Origin: G963677085 sp963677085 | GTDB taxonomy: Bacteria > Planctomycetota > Planctomycetia > Pirellulales > Thermoguttaceae | DNA: 64,000 nucleotides | Direction of reading: 5' to 3' | NCBI GenBank assembly: GCA_963677085.2 | Contig: CAXXFH010000005.1 | Location: 124,001 to 188,000, forward strand | Shown here: in pieces, positions 28,074 through 35,164 of the stretch | How the letters are laid out: each line of letters opens with the position of its first letter | Position numbering within the stretch: position 1 is the first letter of the stretch | Notes under the pieces: generated by a model | The model's input: only the letters and a program-made list of their open reading frames with translations | What the model was told of the DNA's origin: nothing | Database searches by the model: none | Made by a program: the position numbers and the translations under genes

Positions 28074-28342
28074 CCTCCGATAATAATCGTCACACGGACC
28101 GTCGCCAGTGGTTGCGAACTTGCGTGCGCAATGTGCTACTGGGTGGCCTGGCCTTGGGGGCCGCGTGGCTTCACGATCGAGCGAGCCGGCACAGTGGCCG
28201 CGCATCGGCCGGGCGAAGTGGCACAAAGGGCGCCGGTTGCGCGACATATCCAATTTGCACGCAATGCGGTTTGTTGCCGGGCTGTGGTTTGCCGGAGGCG
28301 GTCGCGGCGCGCCGGCAGCAGAAGGAGACGCCGAATGACTGA
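28070..28342 (+). CDS. small Tat-type cysteine-rich protein
   Basis: A 90-residue protein of no family known to me. The N-terminus has a twin-arginine-like motif (DRRQWLRTCV) and a short hydrophobic stretch (LLGGLALGAAWL). The mature part is small and basic, with five cysteines in CATYPICTQCGLLPGCG, a spacing that could bind a metal or iron-sulfur cluster. It is locked between the NHL protein (ATGA overlap) and the polyferredoxin (8-base overlap), which makes it a true gene despite its size. It may be an exported electron carrier or a maturation factor for the polyferredoxin. Confidence 0.7.
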   Translation: MTSDNNRHTDRRQWLRTCVRNVLLGGLALGAAWLHDRASRHSGRASAGRSGTKGAGCATYPICTQCGLLPGCGLPEAVAARRQQKETPND

Positions 28343-28907
28343 CGGGCAGCAGAATGTTGATCGGCGGCACTTCCTGGCCAACCTGATTCGCGGTGCCGGT
28401 GTTGTGGGTCTTGCCGGCGCAGGCGTTGCGCTGGCCGCCAACAAGGGCAGGGCAGGGGGGACCGTCTGGCAAATCGATCCTGGCAAGTGCGTGGCCTGCG
28501 GCAACTGCGCCACGTACTGCGTGCTCGACGAGTCGGCCGTGAAGTGTGTCCACAACTTCGATATGTGCGGCTACTGTGATCTTTGCACGGGATACTTCAA
28601 GCCCGACCCTTCGGCGTTGACTTCCGGAGCGGAAAACCAGCTTTGCCCAACGGGGGCCATTATCCGCAAATTCATCGAAGACCCGTACTTCGAGTATCAC
28701 ATTGACCTGCCCAAGTGCATTGGTTGCGCTAAGTGTGTGAAGGGCTGCAACGCTTTCGGCAACGGATCGCTCTACATGCAAGTGATGCACGACCGCTGCC
28801 AGAACTGCAACGAATGTGCCATCGCAGCGGCATGTCCTTCCGAAGCATTTCGGCGGGTGCCAGCCAGTCGCCCTTACCTCTTGAAGCATCAGGAGGGCGA
28901 GGGATGA
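28335..28907 (+). CDS. Tat-exported polyferredoxin
   Basis: A 190-residue protein starting at 28335, with AAGGAG upstream and its start inside the end of the previous gene. The Tat signal is DRRHFLANLIRG followed by VVGLAGAGVALA. Cysteine groups: CVACGNCATYC, then CGYCDLC, LCPTGAI, CIGCAKCVKGC and CQNCNECAIAAACP, giving room for three or four [4Fe-4S] clusters. The arrangement resembles NapG/NrfC/HybA-type exported electron-transfer subunits. Its partner should be the NapH-like protein encoded next with an ATGA overlap. Confidence 0.85.
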   Translation: MTDGQQNVDRRHFLANLIRGAGVVGLAGAGVALAANKGRAGGTVWQIDPGKCVACGNCATYCVLDESAVKCVHNFDMCGYCDLCTGYFKPDPSALTSGAENQLCPTGAIIRKFIEDPYFEYHIDLPKCIGCAKCVKGCNAFGNGSLYMQVMHDRCQNCNECAIAAACPSEAFRRVPASRPYLLKHQEGEG

Positions 28908-30238
28908 CGCGATGGGGATTCTGGATATCGGCCGCGGTCCTTCTGTTAGGACTAGTTACGGCCAACGGTGCGTTGGGCGAAGAGCGTTTCCCGCCGCCGG
29001 ATTTCACCGATCATCAGCTTCCACCGACGGTTGTGCCGGGGCTGGATCGTCCGGAAGTGATGCAGTATGTCGATTTGGGCATGCTCGTGTTCACCTTGTC
29101 CGTGGCGTCGTACCTGGCCTTGCGGCGGCGGTCGCGGCGTGGGTTGGCCGGCTTAGCCGTGTTTTCGCTGCTCTACTTCGGTTTCCTGCGCGGCGGTTGT
29201 GTCTGTTCGATCGGTGCGATTCAAAACGTCACGTTGGCCGTGTTTGATTCGACGTACGCGATACCGCTGGTCGTCGTCGGGTTCTTCGTGGTGCCGTTGG
29301 TGTTCACGTTGTTTTTTGGACGCACGTTCTGCGCGGCGGTGTGCCCTTTGGGTGCCGTGCAGGAGATGGTTACGCTTCGACCTGTGAAACTGCCTGCGTG
29401 GCTTCAACACACCCTGGGCCTGTTGGCCTACGTCTACCTGGGGTTGGCTGTGATGTTTGCCGCGACCGGCGCGGGCTTTGTGATATGTCGCTACGACCCG
29501 TTTGTGGGTTTCTTTCGGCTCGGCGGCAGCATCAACATGCTGATCGTCGGCGGTTGCTTTCTGATCGCGGGCGCGTTTGTGGCACGGCCGTATTGTCGTT
29601 TTCTTTGTCCGTATGGCGTTGTGTTGGGGTGGTTGTCGAAGTTCTCGAAGTGGCACGTGTCGATCACGCCGACCGACTGCATCCAATGCCGGCTTTGCGA
29701 GGATGCTTGTCCTTACGGGGCCATTCAAACGCCCACGGTCGATCAGGCGCCGGACGAGCGTCGTCGTGGGCGGCGGCGGTTGGCCACTTTGCTGCTGGTG
29801 CTGCCCGTGCTGGTGGCGGTTGGTGCCGTCTTGGGCGTGCAGTTGAAGGTGCCGTTGTCGAAGATGCACCCCACCGTGCGGCTGGCCGACCGCATTGCAT
29901 CGGAAGAGGCACGCGAAGTCGAGGACACCACCGATGCAAGCGATGCGTTTCGCAATACGGGCCAGACGATCGAGTTGCTTTACGAACAGGCGGCGGCGAA
30001 GGTCGATCAATTCGCCCTAGCCGGCGGATGGTTTGGTGCTTGGATGGGGCTGGTCGTCGGGCTGAAAATGATCCACTTGAGCTTGCGACGTCGTCGGGTC
30101 GACTATTTGGCCGACCGGGCCGACTGTGTCTCGTGCGGCCGATGCTTCTGGTATTGTCCGCAGGAGCACGTACGTTTGGGATTGATCGACGATCCCGAAG
30201 AAATGATTTCCCAAACCACGACGCGTATTGCACAATGA
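28904..30238 (+). CDS. NapH/NosR-like membrane [4Fe-4S] protein
   Basis: A 444-residue protein that starts in an ATGA overlap. A hydrophobic leader (~5-25) is followed by several membrane helices. Cluster motifs include GGCVCSIGA, FCAAVCPLGAVQE and YCRFLCPYGV (the CxxxCP pairs typical of NapH and NosR), a canonical CIQCRLCEDACPYGA, and the C-terminal CVSCGRCFWYCP. NapH-type proteins move electrons between the quinone pool and an exported ferredoxin. Here the exported partner is most likely the protein encoded just upstream. It also has a long charged segment between the last clusters, which NapH lacks. Confidence 0.85.
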   Translation: MTRWGFWISAAVLLLGLVTANGALGEERFPPPDFTDHQLPPTVVPGLDRPEVMQYVDLGMLVFTLSVASYLALRRRSRRGLAGLAVFSLLYFGFLRGGCVCSIGAIQNVTLAVFDSTYAIPLVVVGFFVVPLVFTLFFGRTFCAAVCPLGAVQEMVTLRPVKLPAWLQHTLGLLAYVYLGLAVMFAATGAGFVICRYDPFVGFFRLGGSINMLIVGGCFLIAGAFVARPYCRFLCPYGVVLGWLSKFSKWHVSITPTDCIQCRLCEDACPYGAIQTPTVDQAPDERRRGRRRLATLLLVLPVLVAVGAVLGVQLKVPLSKMHPTVRLADRIASEEAREVEDTTDASDAFRNTGQTIELLYEQAAAKVDQFALAGGWFGAWMGLVVGLKMIHLSLRRRRVDYLADRADCVSCGRCFWYCPQEHVRLGLIDDPEEMISQTTTRIAQ

Positions 30239-30654
30239 AAGTCCACGAATTAATCGAGACGCTGCGCCAGTTCGATCCCGATGCCCCGGTGCGCGTGGGC
30301 GTGTCGTGGCCCGATCGAGTGACGGAAATCCACGAACGCATTTGGGTGGGCGACTACGGCGGCGCTCCGCAGATTAACGCGGCCATGGACCTGCGAGGAA
30401 TTAGCGTTTACGTGGGCTGTTCGTTGCAGCGGAGCGTAGAAAACAAGACCACGCGAACGATTCGGCTGGGACACTACACCACAGCCGAAGAGGCGGCCAA
30501 GGTTCGCGACTTTTATGTGTATCACCAGAAGATCGACGAGCCGCTGAACTATCCCGACTTCGATTACGAGAATTGGATTCCACCGCGAATGACCTCAGGC
30601 GAGTACAACGAGCACATCGCGATGATTTTGCGCGAGAAACTGTTGAAAGACTGA
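30235..30654 (+). CDS. small cytoplasmic protein of unknown function
   Basis: A 139-residue protein beginning with MKVHELIETLRQFDPDAPVRV, a start found in several short uncharacterised bacterial proteins. It has no signal, no cysteine cluster and no membrane helix. Its start overlaps the previous stop in an ATGA, and the next gene begins five bases after its stop, so it is part of the operon. It is acidic and Tyr/Trp-rich. I cannot assign a role. Confidence 0.7.
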   Translation: MKVHELIETLRQFDPDAPVRVGVSWPDRVTEIHERIWVGDYGGAPQINAAMDLRGISVYVGCSLQRSVENKTTRTIRLGHYTTAEEAAKVRDFYVYHQKIDEPLNYPDFDYENWIPPRMTSGEYNEHIAMILREKLLKD

Positions 30655-30659
30655 CCTTC

Positions 30660-32477
30660 ATGCCCTCCGAAACCTCCCCACCGCCCTACAATTCCGATTC
30701 TGTTTCGCAACCGACGAGCAGCATAGCTCATGCGATGGCCTCGCGTACGGCCATGGTAGCCGCCGTATTTTGTCTGGTGGTTTGCTCGTTGCTGATCTAC
30801 GATTTCACGCGTCGTTGGGCCGACGACCCGATCGATTCGCCGGTCTATTTGGCGTTGGAAGCGGCGCTGAAGCAGCAGCCGAAGAACGAACAACTCAAAG
30901 AACAGATTCGCGTGCTGGACACCCAATTGCGGGCCGAGTATTTCCGCCAGCGAAACTTCACGGCGGTTGGCGCGATTTTGTTGTTAGGCGGTGTCGGTGT
31001 GTTCTTGGTGGCTGCCAAAACGGCCCAGTCGCTTACGCCTCGATTGCCGGAGCCAGGATTGGCCGCACCGGCGAAGGATTTGGAAACGCAATGGACTCGG
31101 GTGGCACGTTGGGGAGTGGGCGTGCTGGCACTAGCGATGGCCGGAGGGGCGGTGGCGTTGATTGTTACGTTGCCACGCAATCTGCCTTATGCCACGGCAC
31201 GAGGCGGCGACAATTCGTCAGGTGACGAATCCGGCGGTGCGGCTTCGGCGGGCGGCAACATTGCGACCTATCCGGCACCGTCGGCCGAGGAGATCGCCAA
31301 GAATTGGCCACAGTTTCGCGGCCCGGGCGGATCGGGGGTCTCGGCGTATACGAACGTGGCGGATAAGTGGGACGGGGCCTCGGGCGAAGGGATTTTGTGG
31401 AAAGTGGCGGTGCCGTTGCCGGGCAACAATTCGCCGGTCGTCTGGGGACCACACGTCTTTCTGTCCGGAGCGAGCGAGGAGAAACGCGAGGTTTATTGTT
31501 TCGACGCCAACTCGGGTGAACTCCTCTGGCAACGCGAAGCCCCCAGCACTCCGCAGAGCACGGCCAAGGTGCCCAAGGTGTTGAAAGAGACGGGCTACGC
31601 CGCGCCCTCGCTGGTGACCGACGGGCGACAGGTGTTTGCCATCTTTGCCAATGGTGATCTGGCCGCGATGAGTGTCGACGGTGAGTTGAAGTGGTCTCGC
31701 AGCCTTGGGATTCCCGAAAACAGCTACGGCCACGCGGCCTCGCTAGCCATGCACGATGGCCTAGTGTTTGTGCAGCTCGACCAGGGCTCACAAGGTAAGG
31801 ATGAAAAATCGCGTTTGTATGCCTTTAGGGCACACGACGGCGAAATCGCCTGGCAGGTCCGTCGTGCGGTGCCCAACTCCTGGGGCTCACCGATTGTGAT
31901 CCAGCACGACGGTCGATGGCAGGTCATCGCGTGCAGCGATCCTTGGGTAATTTCCTATAGCCCGACCGACGGCAAGGAACTGTGGCGGGCGAAGTGCCTG
32001 TCGGGCGACTGCGGCGTTTCGCCGGTCTACGCCGGTGGGTTGTTGCAGGTGGGCAACGAGTATTGCCAGTGGTCGGCCATTCGACCCGATGGGTCCGGTG
32101 ACGTGACCGACACGCATATCGCTTGGTCGGCCGAAGACGGCTTGCCCGACACGTGTAGCCCGTTGGCCACCGAACAGTACGTGTGGCTGATGCCGTCGGC
32201 CAGTTACTTCACCTGCTTGGACGCCAAGACGGGCGAAATGCTTTGGGACCACGCATTCGACGACGATATGTTTACCTCGTCGCCAAGTATGGTGGGCGAT
32301 CGAGTTTACCTGTTTAGCAACGACGGAGACACCTTCATCCTGAAACCCGGCCGCGAGGGCTGCGAGCAAGTCGGCCAAGGCAGCTTGGGAGAACCGTGTG
32401 TGACCAGCCCGGCGTTCGCGGATAAGCGGATTTATATCCGGGGTAAAGAGCATTTGTATTGTATTGGAATGAAGTGA
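30660..32477 (+). CDS. membrane PQQ-like beta-propeller protein
   Basis: A 605-residue protein. The start at 30660 is chosen because it follows the previous stop by five bases; an upstream in-frame start would overlap the previous gene by 82 bases. Three hydrophobic segments (around ~35-55, ~100-120 and ~155-175) precede a seven- or eight-blade PQQ-type propeller opening with WPQFRGPGGSGVSAY and repeating motifs such as DANSGELLWQREAP, AHDGEIAWQV, PTDGKELWRAK and DAKTGEMLWDHAF. It resembles the operon's first gene but has a longer membrane part. It ends in a GTGA overlap with the next start. Confidence 0.85.
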   Translation: MPSETSPPPYNSDSVSQPTSSIAHAMASRTAMVAAVFCLVVCSLLIYDFTRRWADDPIDSPVYLALEAALKQQPKNEQLKEQIRVLDTQLRAEYFRQRNFTAVGAILLLGGVGVFLVAAKTAQSLTPRLPEPGLAAPAKDLETQWTRVARWGVGVLALAMAGGAVALIVTLPRNLPYATARGGDNSSGDESGGAASAGGNIATYPAPSAEEIAKNWPQFRGPGGSGVSAYTNVADKWDGASGEGILWKVAVPLPGNNSPVVWGPHVFLSGASEEKREVYCFDANSGELLWQREAPSTPQSTAKVPKVLKETGYAAPSLVTDGRQVFAIFANGDLAAMSVDGELKWSRSLGIPENSYGHAASLAMHDGLVFVQLDQGSQGKDEKSRLYAFRAHDGEIAWQVRRAVPNSWGSPIVIQHDGRWQVIACSDPWVISYSPTDGKELWRAKCLSGDCGVSPVYAGGLLQVGNEYCQWSAIRPDGSGDVTDTHIAWSAEDGLPDTCSPLATEQYVWLMPSASYFTCLDAKTGEMLWDHAFDDDMFTSSPSMVGDRVYLFSNDGDTFILKPGREGCEQVGQGSLGEPCVTSPAFADKRIYIRGKEHLYCIGMK

Positions 32478-34822
32478 ACGATCTCGATCTCAGTTTCGTC
32501 GATCAAACCGTCCAGCGGCTGGGACGCGGCCGCGAGGTGGTAATTCCCATACTGCAAGCCTTGCAGGGGCATTACCGCTATCTGCCGCAGCCGGCACTGC
32601 GGCGGGTGTGCGCGCTGACGGACATTTCGCCTGCCGATATTACAGGCGTATCGACGTTTTACACACAGTTTCGCCACCGGCCCGTGGGGCGTCATATCAT
32701 CAGCGTGTGCCATGGAACCGCGTGTCATGTGAAGGGGGCCGTACCGGTTCACGAGGCCTTTGAGCGCCAACTGGGCATTACCAATGGCGACGACACGGAC
32801 CGTGACGGCCTGTTTACCATCGAAGAAGTCGCCTGCCTGGGCTGCTGTACGCTGGCTCCGGTGGTGCAGATCGATGGTGTGACCTACGGTCATCTTACGC
32901 CCGGCATGGTCGGCGATGTCTTGAACGACTTTCTTACTCGCCGGCAAAATTGCCAAGCGGCGCAGCAGCCAGTCACCGCACATACTCAAGCGGCTCAGGG
33001 CGAGATACGCATTGGTCTGGGATCTTGCTGCGTGGCTCAGGGAAGCGGTGCGGTGCACGAAGCGATTGAGCGTACGTTGGCCGAAAGCGGCGCGCCGGCC
33101 GTGGTTAAGCGTGTAGGTTGTGTGGGTATGTGCCACCAAACGCCGTTGGTCGAGTTGGTTCCCAACGATGGTCCGACGAAACTCTTCGCCCAGGTTACGC
33201 CCGAAGGTGCCCCGGCCGTGGTGCTTGAACACTTTCGGCCGCGCGGACTTTGGCGGCGAATTGGCTATCGCGCATCGCGGTGGCTAAATCATTTGTTGAC
33301 CGACGAGACGGGCGACCCGATCGCGCGCCACGCGATCGACACCCGCGATGGCCCGGTCTGCGCTTTCCTCGGACCGCAAAAACACTTGGCCACGGAGTAT
33401 TGCGGTCACATCGATCCGACCGATTTGGACGAGTATCTCCGGCACGGTGGATTCGATGCCCTGAAGCGTTGTATCGAAGAACTTTCGCCGCAGCAGATTA
33501 TCGATCAGTGCAAAGCCAGCGGGTTGCGGGGGCGTGGCGGCGCAGGGTTTCCGACCGGTCAGAAATGGCAACGCGTGCGCGAGGCGGTCGGGCCGTTGAA
33601 GTACATCATCTGCAACGGCGACGAGGGCGACCCGGGCGCGTTTATGGACCGTATGTTGTTGGAGTCGTTTCCGTTTCGGATTATCGAGGGCATGGCGATC
33701 GCCACCCGGGCAGTGGGGGCCGAAGAGGGTTATTTCTACATCCGGGCGGAATATCCGTTGGCGGTCAAGCGTGTCCGCGAAGCACTGGAGGTTTGCCGGC
33801 AACGCGGGTTGATCGGCGATCGGGTGATGGGCAGCGACCAGCGGCTGCATCTCGATATCAAGGAAGGCGCCGGCGCTTTTGTGTGTGGCGAAGAGACGGC
33901 TCTGCTTGCTTCGATCGAGGGCCGTCGCGGAATGCCCCGGCTTCGTCCACCCTATCCGGCCCAGGCCGGGTTGTGGGGAAAGCCCACGTCGGTCAACAAT
34001 GTTGAAACCTACGCCCTGCTGCCGTGGATCTTTCGCCAGGGGGCGGAAGCCTTCGCCCAACTGGGGACCGAAAAAAGCAAGGGCACGAAGGTCTTCGCGT
34101 TGGCCGGTAAGGTTCGGCGCGGAGGGTTGATCGAAGTGCCCATGGGCGCGACGGTTCGCCAGATCGTCGACGACATCGGTGGTGGAATCGCCGGTGGCAA
34201 GGCGTTCAAGGCCGTACAAATTGGCGGACCGTCCGGCGGGTGTGTACCGGCGCGGTTGGCCGACACGGCGATCGACTACGAAGCGTTGGCCCAAGTTGGG
34301 GCCATCATGGGCTCGGGCGGGTTGGTGGTGCTCGACGAGTCGGACTGCATGGTCGACATTGCCCGATATTTTTTGCGGTTCACTCAGGATCAGTCGTGCG
34401 GCAAGTGTACGTTTTGTCGCGTGGGGACGCGGCGAATGCTCGAAATTCTCGACCGGCTTTGCGAAGGGCAGGGGATGGCTGCCGATTTGGTCGAATTGGA
34501 AGAGCTTGCCCATCGAGTCAAGGCTGGTAGTCTTTGTGGCCTGGGCGGCACGGCTCCCAACCCGGTGCTTTCCACGCTGAAGTATTTCCGCGACGAATAC
34601 GAAGCCCATCTCGAAGGGCGTTGTCCGGCGGGCAAGTGCAAGGCACTGATCGAATATCGCATTACCAACGACTGCGTGGGCTGCACGTTGTGTGCCCAGC
34701 ACTGCCCGGCCGACGCCATCGCCATCACACCCTATCAACGCCACGCGATCGACTCAAACAAATGTACCCGTTGCGACGCCTGCCGTGACCTTTGCCCGGC
34801 GGGGGCCGTGGTGGTCGAGTAG
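32474..34822 (+). CDS. NuoE-NuoF (HydC-HydB-like) fusion with extra 2Fe-2S and ferredoxin domains
   Basis: About 782 residues, taking the GTG at 32474 that overlaps the previous TGA; TTG 32459 is also possible. Domain order: NuoE/HydC-like [2Fe-2S] (CHGTAC, then CLGCC), a second thioredoxin-like [2Fe-2S] (GSCCVAQGSG, VGCVGMC), NuoF with the FMN/NADH motifs GLRGRGGAGFPTG and GDEGDPGAFMDR and an SLBB-like segment, the NuoF [4Fe-4S] (SCGKCTFC, GSLCGLG), and a C-terminal 2x[4Fe-4S] ferredoxin (CVGCTLCAQHCP, CTRCDACRDLCP). The last four parts match the HydB plan of bifurcating hydrogenases and NADH:ferredoxin enzymes. The fusion of the NuoE part to it is unusual. It should oxidise or reduce NAD(H) in the cytoplasm. 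Confidence 0.9.
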   Translation: MNDLDLSFVDQTVQRLGRGREVVIPILQALQGHYRYLPQPALRRVCALTDISPADITGVSTFYTQFRHRPVGRHIISVCHGTACHVKGAVPVHEAFERQLGITNGDDTDRDGLFTIEEVACLGCCTLAPVVQIDGVTYGHLTPGMVGDVLNDFLTRRQNCQAAQQPVTAHTQAAQGEIRIGLGSCCVAQGSGAVHEAIERTLAESGAPAVVKRVGCVGMCHQTPLVELVPNDGPTKLFAQVTPEGAPAVVLEHFRPRGLWRRIGYRASRWLNHLLTDETGDPIARHAIDTRDGPVCAFLGPQKHLATEYCGHIDPTDLDEYLRHGGFDALKRCIEELSPQQIIDQCKASGLRGRGGAGFPTGQKWQRVREAVGPLKYIICNGDEGDPGAFMDRMLLESFPFRIIEGMAIATRAVGAEEGYFYIRAEYPLAVKRVREALEVCRQRGLIGDRVMGSDQRLHLDIKEGAGAFVCGEETALLASIEGRRGMPRLRPPYPAQAGLWGKPTSVNNVETYALLPWIFRQGAEAFAQLGTEKSKGTKVFALAGKVRRGGLIEVPMGATVRQIVDDIGGGIAGGKAFKAVQIGGPSGGCVPARLADTAIDYEALAQVGAIMGSGGLVVLDESDCMVDIARYFLRFTQDQSCGKCTFCRVGTRRMLEILDRLCEGQGMAADLVELEELAHRVKAGSLCGLGGTAPNPVLSTLKYFRDEYEAHLEGRCPAGKCKALIEYRITNDCVGCTLCAQHCPADAIAITPYQRHAIDSNKCTRCDACRDLCPAGAVVVE

Positions 34823-34952
34823 ACAGTCTGCGAGACCAATTCAAACATCAAGCTCCACCCCTTTGCCGCATGCCCGGGTTACTTATTACTGAACTAACCA
34901 CGGAGGCACGGAGGACACGGAGTTGGAAGTTGAAAACGATAGAAGGATGAAT

Positions 34953-35056
34953 TCTATTGGTGCTTACATGGCTAATGAGCCGAAGGCGACCAACGGGAGC
35001 CTGGATTTCCAGGTGTTCGGTTTCCTGAAGCGATCATTTTCAATGCAAACATCAAT
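34953..35056 (-). repeat. family-2 repeat, copy 2
   Basis: It begins CTATTGGTGCTTACATGGC, has the core GCGACCAACGGGAGCC with CCTGGATTTCCAGG, and ends GCAAACATCAAT. It is the inverse orientation of the copies at 4070 and 54450. Confidence 0.8.
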
Positions 35057-35057
35057 T

Positions 35058-35096
35058 AAGGATGAAGTATAAAGGCCGAATTTATACTTCATCCTT
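35058..35096. repeat. perfect 16-base stem hairpin
   Basis: AAGGATGAAGTATAAA (35058-35073), a 7-base loop and TTTATACTTCATCCTT (35081-35096) form a perfect stem. An A-rich tract rather than a T-tract follows on the plus strand, so it is not a classic terminator in that direction. Confidence 0.85.
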
Positions 35097-35164
35097 TCAA
35101 AAAAATTCCGTGTCTCCGTGGTGGTAAAAAACGTACCAGTCATCGACTAGAATGGCGAAACTTC

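Larger units (their letters stand above)
34823..35164. other. repeat-filled gap inside the redox operon
   Basis: No gene lies here. From outside in there are inverted ends ACCACGGAGGCACGG (34897-34911) and CCGTGTCTCCGTGGTGGT (35108-35125), a family-2 element, and a strong hairpin. It interrupts an otherwise nearly gap-free operon. Confidence 0.7.

Noticed and set aside
28904..30238. NosR or nitrous-oxide reduction gene
   Set aside because: The CxxxCP clusters are shared with NosR, but there is no FMN-binding domain and no nosZ or nos gene nearby.
35058..35096. Rho-independent terminator
   Set aside because: The stem is perfect but no T-tract follows on the plus strand, so it is listed as a hairpin only.
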